This document shows positions 1 through 9,267 of a stretch of 64,000 bases of DNA, piece after piece. The position numbers and the translations under genes are program-made. How positions within the stretch are numbered: position 1 is the first letter of the stretch; every line of letters starts with the position of its first letter. The stretch is from Trichostrongylus colubriformis (taxonomy: Eukaryota > Nematoda > Chromadorea > Rhabditida > Trichostrongylidae): the NCBI GenBank assembly GCA_963978905.1, contig OZ022260.1:8297725-8361724 (forward strand), written 5' to 3'. Under the pieces are notes generated by a model, which saw nothing but the letters and a program-made list of their open reading frames with translations, was not told where the DNA came from and searched no databases.

Positions 1-250
1 GTCGGCGTAGCGGCATACGTGCTGCGTCGTACAAGCTGTTGAATCTGCTACCGGCATCTAAAATTCTGCAACACACAAAACAAACGAATTCGCACACAAC
101 GCGTCGCTCGCCGAATGACGCGGCGCGAATTTTCTGTCTTAGTGGCGTAGTTTGTCGATTGACTATTGTTGCCAACAGTCCATAGAATATCGAAGTCAGG
201 AGCCACAATAACAGCACGTTTTCAGACTGCGTCAAACCATTGCTGTTTAG

Positions 251-343
251 GTTTCAATCTTATCATTCCATCGCTTCTAATCTGCTTGATGACGGTGCTT
301 GGCTTTTCATTACCGCCCGATGCAGGCGAGAAGATCACTTTGG
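251..343 (+). CDS. Nicotinic acetylcholine receptor subunit, TM1 exon (gene continues to 17505)
   Basis: This is the first visible exon of a Cys-loop ligand-gated cation channel subunit, a pentameric acetylcholine receptor of nerve or muscle membrane. It follows an acceptor (tgctgtttag) and ends at a gtaggt donor. It encodes the end of the pre-TM1 region, TM1 ([19 protein letters not shown]) and the start of TM2 ([11 protein letters not shown]), including the acidic -1' ring residue of GEK that marks a cation-selective pore. The exon begins with the last two bases of a Gly codon and ends with the first base of the next codon, matching the following exon. The style (GFNLIIP, LPPD.GEK) is closest to the alpha7/ACR-16-like group of nematode subunits, an assignment made from memory of the family. 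The extracellular domain, with its Cys loop and loop C, lies outside the window, so alpha or non-alpha status cannot be judged. Confidence 0.86.
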
Positions 344-365
344 GTAGGTTTAACAGAGTTAGTGC

Positions 366-565
366 TTTCAAAGGAATCGTCCACAAATGTCCATCAATGA
401 TTTTAAGTAGTTGCCTTGCCCGTCGTCTGCCGTGGTCGAAGATGCTTAGTGAGAGCAGAAAGTTGCGTGACACTCCCGTTCTCCCTCTCTGACCGTTTCA
501 GACGACAGGAGGCTCCGCCACCTCGACCACGGACCCTTGGATGTCTGTGGACGATTCCTTCAAAA
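366..565. repeat. MITE, AAAGGAATCGTCCAC-type ends
   Basis: The core inverted repeats are AAGGAATCGTCCACA at 371-385 and its complement at 546-560. A second internal pair (CCGTGGTCGA around 430 and TCGACCACGG around 525) makes a long hairpin. Related termini occur at 40989 (single end) and at 63104-63533. Confidence 0.65.
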
Positions 566-987
566 GAAGGAAATGCGACAGCGATCAGACATGAGCACAG
601 ATGTGGTGAAATTCGTAGGGGCCATGGTCACGATACTCTGATTTCATTCTCTCTAGGATACGCCATGTATTTAGCATGCATTGGGATGCGTGAAAGTATT
701 ATATCTAAACTTACTTAATGCCCAAGAAGAATCCCAGAGGAACGATAAATGCAGAAGTGAGTATATCCATTGTGTAACACTTCAGTCACCCGCAAGCTTC
801 GTGAAGCTTCGTGAATCTGCAGTGAATTTCGATGATTTCTCCTATACGAAAATAAGTTGTAGCTCTGAGTACTGTTTGATCAACATGCTCAGTTGCCTTT
901 TCGATTTGAGCCATCTTTTGATAGCGGAAGAGAACTTTGATGTCATCCAGTTGAGCTCTAAGCTGAGCCGTTGACTGGCTTTATCTA

Positions 988-1136
988 AGACCGTGTTCAT
1001 ACTTTGCGGTGCCGACGACAGGGCGAGGCTGCGTGTCTCCGCATCTCCGCCTGTGCCACCCTGTCTCGCTGCCCATGTCGTCTCGGCATCTTCGCCGTGC
1101 ACTTCTCCCTCGCCGTTTTGAGTATGAACGCGGCCT
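988..1136. repeat. GC-rich MITE, CCGCGTTCATAC-type ends
   Basis: The ends read ACCGTGTTCATACTTTGCGG and, inverted, GGCCGCGTTCATACTC. The internal sequence (GGGCG..GCTGCGTGTCTCCGC) is shared with elements at 33323-33503 and 46406-46581. Confidence 0.65.
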
Positions 1137-1280
1137 CACATGGATTATCGTTATCGGTCTACAGCTGCACGTTTCGACATGAATGCGCCTTGGACTTACT
1201 TGAAGTGTACTAATAAGCAAAAACAAGTGAAAATGAACTGTTTCGTGACGTTGACCTCCTTAATCAGATATGCAGATATA

Positions 1281-2163
1281 TTAGGTTGATTCATAATAAA
1301 TCGGACAAATTGACAAATTTCAATCATTGTCGCACAACTTTTTACGGCAACTGGGATTCACTTGAAATATACTCCATCTTTATCGATGACCTTCTGCCAC
1401 GGGTTAGGCAGATTGCTCCAGAAGGCCGGAGGCTGGAGCTCGAAGAAGTTGCCGAGTGCCGTCTTGACGTCGTCGCGAGTTTTGAAGTCTTGGCCGTCCA
1501 GGTGGCGTTGGCTGTGGGAGAAAAGGTGGAAATCCGAAGGAGCCAGGTCTGGGGAGTACGGTGGGTATAGAAGTACGGTCCAACTGTACGACAGCAGCTC
1601 GGCCTTGGTCGATCTTGCGAAGTGCGGTCTGTGGAAGTGGACACGTTGTCGTGCTAGAAGTAGACATGTGACCGCCGCCGTAGCGAACTTTGGACATTGG
1701 CCTTCAATTCTCGTAATTGACGAACGTAGACGTCGGCGGATACTGTGGTACCTTCATCGAGCAGCTCCCAGTACTCTACGCCGTGTACGCTCCACCAACA
1801 GCGGTTTTCGTCTTCGATGGAATAGTCGCCTGACGCAAACTTCGAATGCTACAACTACAGTGTACTTCTGCCGGGGGCATGCTCCTTGTGAACTTCTATC
1901 AGACGCCTGCCGATATCCGCGGGTTCCTGGCCAGATAGCGATATAAATAGTACGTTGCGGATGTGGTCTCTGGACCGCTTGAAATCGTGCGACATTGTGG
2001 CGGAATGAATTTACTTTGGAGTGATTATTTTGCGGTACTTTGAAGAGCTTTTCATACTCATTCCAACGGTACCTCGCGCGTCCATTTTCGTTAATTCGTT
2101 ACTGAGTTATGATCTCTAGAAATCATCACTACCATTTGTCCGATTTATTATGGATCAACCTAA
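1281..2163 (-). mobile_element. Mariner-type element with decayed transposase
   Basis: The inverted termini begin TTAGGTTGATTCATAATAAA and the element is flanked by TA on both sides, the mariner target duplication. On the minus strand the transposase 3' end is still readable (YPPYSPDLAPSDFHLFS, then HLDGQDFKTRDDV and a C-terminal stretch ending VYFK at about 1359), including the last catalytic Asp region SPDLAPSD. The upstream part is shifted and interrupted. At 883 bp it is shorter than an intact mariner (about 1.3 kb). Confidence 0.85.
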
Positions 2164-2282
2164 TACATAGTTTTTGCGACGTGTTATGCTGTGTTGCTGG
2201 GGATTTTTTTGAAGATGTATCTGATTCCTTATAGACTAGTGGTATCGACAATCAGGCGATCCATCTGATTTGTTGTTTTCAG

Positions 2283-2369
2283 AAATGACAATTTTATTGG
2301 CTATCGTGTTCTTTCTCAGTATGGTTTCCGAAATGACGCCTCCTACTTCAGATGCAGTGCCACTAATCG
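2283..2369 (+). CDS. Nicotinic acetylcholine receptor subunit, TM2 exon
   Basis: The exon lies between a tgttgttttcag acceptor and a gtgaga donor. It completes the pore-lining TM2 helix (MTILLAIVFFLSMVSEM) and the TM2-TM3 linker (TPPTSDAVPLIG), a linker typical of nicotinic receptors. Splicing to the previous exon creates a GAA codon (G from exon one, AA from this exon), giving GEKITLEMTILL. With GEK as -1'/0', Leu falls at the conserved 9' gate position and a Glu falls at 4', where vertebrate alpha7 has Gly. The exon ends in phase 1, which the next exon completes as Gly. The reading frame is uninterrupted and no decay is visible. Confidence 0.86.
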
Positions 2370-2542
2370 GTGAGATGATTTTTAACACTGGCCAAAAATC
2401 GGGCATTACGTCAGTCTCCTCTTAGAATCTCAGAAAGTTCCTCGAAAAGCCTAGAAATCTCTCATTGAATTTCATTTTTGTTCCCAACAAGCCTTGAATT
2501 CTTCTGATTTTTTCAACTCTTGAAGCTTATTAGTTGCTTTGG

Positions 2543-2708
2543 TACAGTCCATTTCGGTGCGCCTGATAGGGCGTGGCCTACGGACTTGCATGAGAGTGTA
2601 TCTCTCTCACCACGCCACAGACTTTCACTCTCTCCACTTACCCTCACTCTCGCCACTCACCCACGTCCGTGGACCACGCCCTAATCAGGCGCTTCGAAAT
2701 GGACTGTA
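2543..2708. repeat. TACAGTCC-ended MITE, copy 1
   Basis: The 166-bp element has inverted ends TACAGTCCATTTCGG and GCGCCTGATAGGGCGTGG, with near-complementary halves. It lies in the TM2-TM3 intron of the receptor gene. A diverged copy is at 5553-5690. The TA at each end suggests a Tc1/mariner-type mobilising enzyme. Confidence 0.7.
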
Positions 2709-3009
2709 TTTATCATTAATTTATCCTCGCTAATTTCTCTGTTCATTTGAGTAATTCGTGGGTGTTTTGTGTTGTGGTTATTATTTGGAAATTTTGGGCA
2801 GCCAACACATTTCCAATCGGTGAGGCAGCTTCGAATGAAAGGGAGCAATCAGTCTACACTCTGGCATTGAAAATTTCCTAAAATCCGATGTAAAGCAAAA
2901 TAAATAATAAAATAAGAAATTTTAAATAAGATGGAAAATTTAGAAAATTAAAACAGCATACGTGAAACAGAATATAATTGATATAACTCTAAATAATCTG
3001 GTTATTCAG

Positions 3010-3119
3010 GTGTGTTCTTTTCGTGCTGCATGCTGGTAATCTCAGCATCCGTGGTTTTCACTGTACTCATTCTCAATCTGCATTTTCGTGGTCCAGATAC
3101 TCATGAAATGAGTCCAATT
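3010..3119 (+). CDS. Nicotinic acetylcholine receptor subunit, TM3 exon
   Basis: The exon starts after gttattcag and ends before the consensus donor gtaagt. It encodes TM3 ([20 protein letters not shown]) and the first residues of the cytoplasmic loop ([16 protein letters not shown]). The segment corresponds to the family's usual TM3 followed by a histidine-containing L.LH.R...THEM stretch. The exon ends in phase 0, so the loop exon at 4224 joins in frame. The intron before it is about 640 bases and carries a 166-bp inverted-repeat element (2543-2708). Confidence 0.86.
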
Positions 3120-4223
3120 GTAAGTTTCTTTGCTTTCAGAGCTTGAGTCCTTGCCAAAAATGTTGATTTGCTGGGCCAACCAGCCAATGAACCGCAGAAC
3201 GGTGTTCAGTTTCCGTACGCGGTGATATCGCTAGCGCCTCATGCATGTCTTCTTTGTCACCTAGAGCAACCGCTGACTGTATCGAATCAGGGTCGAATGA
3301 ATGACTATAAGAGAAGAATCTAAATGTCTAGAAACCGTCGATGGCCGTACCAGGGAAAACCCTGCTGCATTCGAACAAATTCGCAACGCGGCATGGGACG
3401 TGGTGTTTGCGCGGTAGGCGCGCAGTTGGATCCTAAGCGTCTGCCATGTCCTACTCTTGAAATAAGTCGCAAGACACAGTTACCGCTCAGGGACCCAACT
3501 ACGACAAACTGCGCCTTTAACATGGCGCCGTACGCCGCAAACTGCAGAGCGACCTGTGATACTGGTTTTATTGTAACCAATAACTCCTTACATCCTATGT
3601 CATTTGAGCATGGCCTTAGAACTGGAGATCAACCACCTTTGCGAAAAAATTCCGTAATGATTATCATTTAATGTGTATGTATATTTCAATTAGTCGAATA
3701 GCGATAGAGATTGCAAACGGAAGTCCCGAAAATTGTTGCAAAGCATTCCTGTTCTCGTTATCAATACAAATTCAAGAGTGGACAAGATTCTCTCCGCTTT
3801 CCCTGTCCACGTTCTCTGACCGATTCGCGGAAAAGTATAGGAAATGACTTTCCCTCACCTGATCGCTTGGGACAGCAAAAGTCCACCTCAAATCTCCAGA
3901 AAGCAATAGCACGATTACTGAAAACGGTCGGAACGGGGCCTGTGGGTGGGCGGAGCCTGTGATGGGCGTGATTTGTGGGGTGAACTAGACATTGTGAGTC
4001 CTCAGTTGTTAACGTTAGATGTGAAAAAAACTACATTGATATAGGGATCCCTTTTCTTGGGTAACATCCTCCGCTGTTTGCATAAGCTGTTTTTGAGGAA
4101 AATATGGTACTAGAACTTCTTTGGCGTTTCTTCGTATTTCAAGTAAATAAAGAGTAAAAAAAGAACGTTAAAAAGTGAAGGAATAAAATTATTTTGTTTT
4201 CTGATGAAGATCTTACCGTTAAG
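3120..4223 (+). other. Receptor intron between TM3 and loop exons
   Basis: About 1.1 kb without a recognised repeat or gene. Open frames on both strands at 3320-3670 are short and show no family resemblance. Confidence 0.5.
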
Positions 4224-4430
4224 ATGCACAAAGTGTTCCTAGAATGGTTGCCATGGATTTTATGCATGTCTCGTTCCGGTTACACATTCATACGTGGAGT
4301 TGCAATTGCTGACGAGCTACCATTGAAGCCGAAATTCGAACGGCTACCTATCGACGATTTTCCAACAACAAATCCTGTTATTGAAGCCCAACTGGCGCTT
4401 TTGCATAAGGTTTACGACCAAGTCTCAGAG
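4224..4430 (+). CDS. Nicotinic acetylcholine receptor subunit, cytoplasmic loop exon
   Basis: This 69-codon exon begins MHKVFLEWLPWILCMSRSG, the amphipathic MX-helix region that follows TM3 in nicotinic subunits (compare V.VFLEWLPW). It then runs through a short variable loop and ends in LLHKVYDQVSE, the start of the MA helix before TM4. The acceptor is cgttaag, weaker than the other acceptors. The donor is gtacgt. Entry and exit are both phase 0. The intracellular loop is short for the family, roughly 100 residues once the last exon is added. The next recognisable exon is about 12.9 kb away and joins in frame without any missing piece. Confidence 0.83.
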
Positions 4431-5552
4431 GTACGTGCACGTTAGCCGGATTCATCCGGCTGTTTTTTTCTCGAAGCGCAGCTATGTGCACTTTATGGGC
4501 CACAAAAGACCGGTAACGGCGCCAAAAGCTGCCTAAACCACTTTGTCGTGATCGATGCGGGAAGAATGGCCTATTTGTACTTTTGTTATTGAGAAAAAAC
4601 TTTCGCCACGTTTTCTTTTCGCTTAGAAATAGACCTGCTCTGGTGTAACTATTGATTCCTTTTTCAAAAGCCTTGCTACGATCAAAGAAAAGAGCTTCGG
4701 TTGTTTTCAAGGGGAGTCGAAGTATGGCCCGAATAGAAAAGGGTAAAATGGTCAGCGGATCACTCCGTTTGGGATGCGCCTTGCGATCGAACAACGTTCA
4801 GCACTGTGGGTTCATTTCTGAAGGGACCAACTCTGTGCATGTGTGTCTCTATGAGCCTGACCTAGGCCAAATGAGCCAGTCACAGCGAGTCCTGCTCCGG
4901 ATAGTCTCGTTTGCTGCAAAGAGTTTAAGTAGATAGTCACAGATCTCGTCCACGTTCACTAAGCGAATATATGAAAGAAGTCAAAAAATGAAAAAGTCCA
5001 AAAATTGAAAATTGATAGTTGAATGAGCATTTCACCGAATAAGGGAATAAGTGATAGCAAGTGCGACCTCATCAATTACATAGTCTCCATACAAGCTCTA
5101 TCGAGCCGCCCACGCATTCAATGGTCTGTTTGATTCCCAAGGGAGTGTGGAATATGTGGAGAATCTCAAAAGCTCATCAGCAGCCGGCGTTTCTTTGCTA
5201 TTATAGCAATATCAACATTGAAGGAACCGTCATGTAAATTCAGTGATTCTATTTCCACTCAGAATACTCTTCTAGATACGGTACATGAACAGAAATAAGA
5301 AAAAAACCGAAAACCTTCGTTTTACAGAAGAAATCGGAAAAAAGGAAGTAGAGCAACTCGTTTAAATTTCCGCCATAAAGCTGTATTTCAGCTGGATACT
5401 TGTTTTTTTTGGCGTGCAACTTCGCCCACACACGTAGTGAACAAGCATAATGAAGTAATAATAAAATAGTATAATATAAATGTGTGAGGAATGGAAGAAC
5501 TTACATTTGTGAGCGATTATTTGACTATTCCTCTCATACTATACAGCATAGG

Positions 5553-5690
5553 TATAATCCATTTCGGAGCGCATGATAGGGCGTGCCCTCAGTGGCGAGA
5601 GTGAGAGTGCGTGGCGGTGTGAGAGTGTTTGATACACTCACCCAAGTCCGTAGGCCACGCTCTATCTAGCGCTGTGATAGGAACTATATA
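5553..5690. repeat. TACAGTCC-ended MITE, copy 2
   Basis: This is a shorter, diverged copy of the element at 2543-2708. It has the same ATTTCGGAGCGCATGATAGG left end and a complementary right end (CCACGCTCTATCTAGCGC). Confidence 0.6.
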
Positions 5691-7050
5691 TCACCGTATC
5701 GCGCCGCAAAGGTAAGAGGAGTTACACGCATGCGTGGATGTTGGTTCAGTATTATTCTCAGCCTCTTCTCACACATCGGTGGCGATGCCACTGAAGAATT
5801 ACAGTTGCATGGAGGAGATGAGCAAAGGGTGAATACAGGAGTACTTGTGAATTAGCAAGACTGCCACCCTAATCACAAACAGCAACTGCGAATATCCAGT
5901 CAATCAAAACACAATCCCCGATTGGGCCTCCCAACAATATCGTGATCCTGCATTTGTTGTATTATTCACTTCATTCTTCTCACATTGATGCAGCCCCTCC
6001 AATCCTTCCTCACGAATCAAGGTAACCCGGGTGTATGTTGTTAGGACAGAAAAATCGCGAAGCGGCGTTGCTTCCGCAACGTTCGCGCACGAGTCGCCCG
6101 TTCCTGACGGGCAACCTACTGCTTCAGTGTATAGGTAGCCGTTTCTCCGTATCATGACCTTACTATATCTTTTCATATCCTAACATTTTATGTGCTAATG
6201 TAGTTGTAGGGGAGGGCCACTGGACTACCGTAAGCTGAGCATGCGGCGCTATTTTTACCTGGGTCTTTAGCCTAAGCCTTAGTTTAGGGAGGGGCGGGGG
6301 ACTCTAACTTTCCTAAAGTGAGGTCTCTGTAAAAATATACACTTGAGTGTACAAATTGATGATTGTAGAACGGTTTCGAGTGAGGGACGACAGCGATGAG
6401 TAGATCTCTCCCCACATACATCAACACCTTTTTATATACTTTGAAATGTAGGGTGCAGATTTGTAAGCGAAAGCTTTGAATTTCAATCTTGTTTACACGT
6501 TTACTTTCACCTTATTCCCTATTTCACTTATGTTCACGATCAGAAAAATCGATTACTTAACAAAAGAAAGCAGGCACACAGAAAAACCCCACTCTGTAGA
6601 GGTACTGTAGCTCTACGCAAACGCGCCGCACCAACCCGAATCAGACAACGCGCGCAGGTTAGTCGCACGCAGCCTCGCTACTTTTCTGTTCTAACGACAT
6701 ACACCCAAAGAAAGTCGACCGGACACCCACTGAAATAAACGCTGAAGTCCAAATTGTGCACCGTATATCCACCTGGTATGCACTTCCACGTTGTCGTTGA
6801 TATTTCCGATCAGCTTTTAAATCGCAGCAATGACTCCATGGAGTTGATGGGGTCAAAGGGAACAATGAACGTTCTAATAGTGAAATCTTTATATGGCATA
6901 GTTCCATAGGGAAGGGGTAACACCGTACAACTGACAGAGATCCGACCATCGCGAAACCTTGGATAATCAAGGAAACGCGACTAGACCGCTACTGAGATCA
7001 ACGCTCTAGTCTAGTTACTACAAGGATGCTGAGTTATGGGCAAAAGCTTC

Positions 7051-7123
7051 GGTGTCGGACGGGACTCGAACCCGCACTTCATCCTTTCCGGGGATATGTG
7101 CTAATCCATTACACTACCGACAC
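7051..7123 (-). tRNA. tRNA-like gene, anticodon position GGA, atypical
   Basis: The minus-strand sequence folds as a cloverleaf of 73 bases: acceptor GTGTCGG/CCGACAC (7 perfect pairs), D arm GTGT-AATGGATTA-GCAC, anticodon stem TATCC/GGATG with loop CCGGAAA, and T arm GCGGG-TTCGAGT-CCCGT. The anticodon position would be GGA (Ser), but base 33 is C instead of the near-universal U and the variable loop is short, unlike a serine tRNA. It may be a tRNA pseudogene, a tRNA-derived SINE head or an atypical tRNA. It carries a good B box (GGTTCGAGTCC). Confidence 0.5.
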
Positions 7124-7377
7124 CACCTTCACCTTAACCCAGCTTTTGAATAGTATATTTACCATAGCTTATCAGCACTCACACGTATAACGTGTTGAGC
7201 CGGTTGGCCAATATCGGCATCGAACCGTGAAGCTGAAAGCTTTAGTAGTGATTTTGATATTTTTGATTTTTGATATCTGCTGTTTATCGTCGCAGGTCGC
7301 GATGCGAAAGTTATACGTGTGAGTGCTGATAAGCTATGCTAAATATACCATTCAGAAGCTGAGTTAAGGTGAAAGGG

Positions 7378-7450
7378 GTGTCGGTAGTGTAATGGATTAG
7401 CACATATCCCCGGAAAGGATGAAGTGCGTGTTCGAGTCCCGTCCGACACC
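7378..7450 (+). tRNA. Second tRNA-like copy, inverted relative to the first
   Basis: This is nearly identical to the minus-strand copy at 7051-7123, with the same acceptor stem and CCGGAAA anticodon loop. Its T stem has one mismatch (GCGTG against CCCGT), so it is slightly less well folded. The copies face each other within inverted repeats of about 180 bases, so a transcript across both would fold on itself. Confidence 0.45.
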
Positions 7451-8920
7451 GAAGCTCTTACCCATAACTCAGCATCTTTTTAGTAACTTTCGCATCGCGA
7501 GCTGCGGCGATGAACATCAGATATCAAAAATCAAAAGTACCAAAAACAGTACTAAAGCTCTAGTCTAGATTGTTCACCATATATTCACCCGGTTTGCATT
7601 ACTTCGTTCAGGGGTCCAGATTTGGACCACAATGCCACACACTTTAGAAGAACCTTCCCAATTGACACTATTGGCCACACTTATTAATAAGGCAGAGACA
7701 TTCCAGTGGCTAGAGACACCTTATCGTATTTGAATAGCTCGCGGGATCAAATCGGTCAGGGACAAAAGCCCTTTCATGCCATGGAGATCCACTAAGGTCT
7801 TCAGACAACCATAAGGCATATCAGAGAGGAAAAGGGATTGCATAAAACGTGGCCTGACCACTGTAATTCGACAGTTCACCTGCCGGGTTAAGCACTTAAT
7901 TGCCTCTTGTACACGTACTGTGGCTAGGTGCATTTGCGTGACAGGACTGTCCTTTCTCTCTGATTACCACGTTGGCGACCGTGCGTTTTCTCATGTGTCT
8001 GCCACGTGGGACATCGCGCGCTCGCCCATGCCGAGAATTGCGTCCCAGCATTCGGGCTTTTGATATCACCTTCCTAAACTCGTTGAATTTCGCACGTACC
8101 TTGAGTGCTAATGCAAATTTGTGAGCGCTGCAAAACTTTAGATACCCCTCGAGAACTTGAATAAGGGATTACTGCATGGTAGTGATGGGAAGTACTTAAC
8201 CAGATGATGGGCATGTTAAAAAAAAGTCGACGTCTCACGTGTATAAATATCTTGACCAAAAATAAATGGCAACAAATCTCCTGAGTGACTATAGATACCT
8301 GCAACGACTTCACAGAGCTGATGCTCGTATTAACGATCTGCTGTTCGACAGCGATCATAACATACTTGAGCTGGATGACGATATGAAGCTTGAGAAAAAA
8401 AAAACTCGTTGAAAAGATATAAGTGTACCGTGTTAACCCTAGATACCCTTGTTGATCGAAATTAATTATTTGTGAATTTCAAATCAGTTGGAAAAAGTAA
8501 TTTTCTGTGCTGCGTCCCAGCATCGGGACGCAATGTCGCCAACGTGTTAAGGAATCGATTCCATATATAACGGTTTGAAGGAGTCTTGGTCTGACTTCAC
8601 TTAGAAGGTGGGCAAAATTTTCCGGTTGTCGTTGTCAAAATCATAAGACAGAGATTTAGGTACTCATCGTCTCAAGAGCGATGAAACGCAAAATGAGCCT
8701 CTCCTTCTTTTTCGATATCCTTTTTTTTAGCGAAAAAGCGACACTTCTCAACCTGATCGGGGAAGAGCCAGCTGCAAAATAAAGATTGCAGACGAATATG
8801 TGAGAAAATGAGGCTAAAAAAATGTGGAATACAAGATATACTGTAAGCTGCATAATGTGCAGCTACGCGATATGTTTACTGAGAGCGTAAATGTAAAGGA
8901 CATCACGTAAGGACGTCCCA

Positions 8921-9267
8921 GGTGTGTAGCCTTATGTCAAATTTTCGCTTTGCGGCGTCGCTCTAGCGGCCATCAGCACGACTTGCCGCGGTCACTTGGA
9001 TTTCCGCTCAACACGCAAGGGGCTAGTACCATGGAGATCTTTTGAAGAGAAAGCTGTTTATCTCATCATTATCTGAAAACAATAACTTTGGTACCCTAAA
9101 AAGAAAAAATAGCAACATAAAAAGTAAAAGAAGCAATACTATCACATGATAAAGATCATAATCAAGAGATAGTTAACTTGGCGTACGCAATGTGCGCAGT
9201 CGAAGAGATTAGACGCACTCCTCGCCGCGGGCGGCCGCGCGAAAATCCGACATAAGGCTACACACCC
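8921..9267. repeat. GC-rich inverted-repeat element, GGTGTGTAGCC ends, copy 1
   Basis: The ends are GGTGTGTAGCCTTATGTCAA and its complement before position 9267. The inner GC-rich flanks (GCGGCGTCGC, GCCGCGGGCGGCCGCG) surround an AT-rich middle that is shared with 42293-42689. No clear target duplication is visible. Confidence 0.7.

Larger units (their letters stand above)
344..2282 (+). other. Receptor intron between TM1 and TM2 exons
   Basis: This 1.9 kb intron contains an AAAGGAATCGTCCAC-type inverted-repeat element (366-565), a CCGCGTTCATAC-type element (988-1136) and a broken mariner (1281-2163). The long open frames seen on both strands here arise from the mariner and from GC-rich element sequence. 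Confidence 0.7.
7013..7566. repeat. Interleaved fold-back repeat carrying the tRNA-like pair
   Basis: Two pairs of inverted repeats alternate. Segment B (7013-7191) pairs with B' (7310-7489), and segment A (7231-7310) pairs with A' (7487-7566), giving the order B, A, B', A'. Each B segment contains a tRNA-like gene. On the minus strand a further B-box-like GGTTCGATGCC lies at about 7217-7227, followed by CCAACCGGCTCAACAC, a string found again at 32895-32918. Confidence 0.7.

Noticed and set aside
1362..1946. 194-codon plus-strand open frame
   Set aside because: It is antisense to the decayed mariner transposase at 1281-2163 and has no domain of its own.
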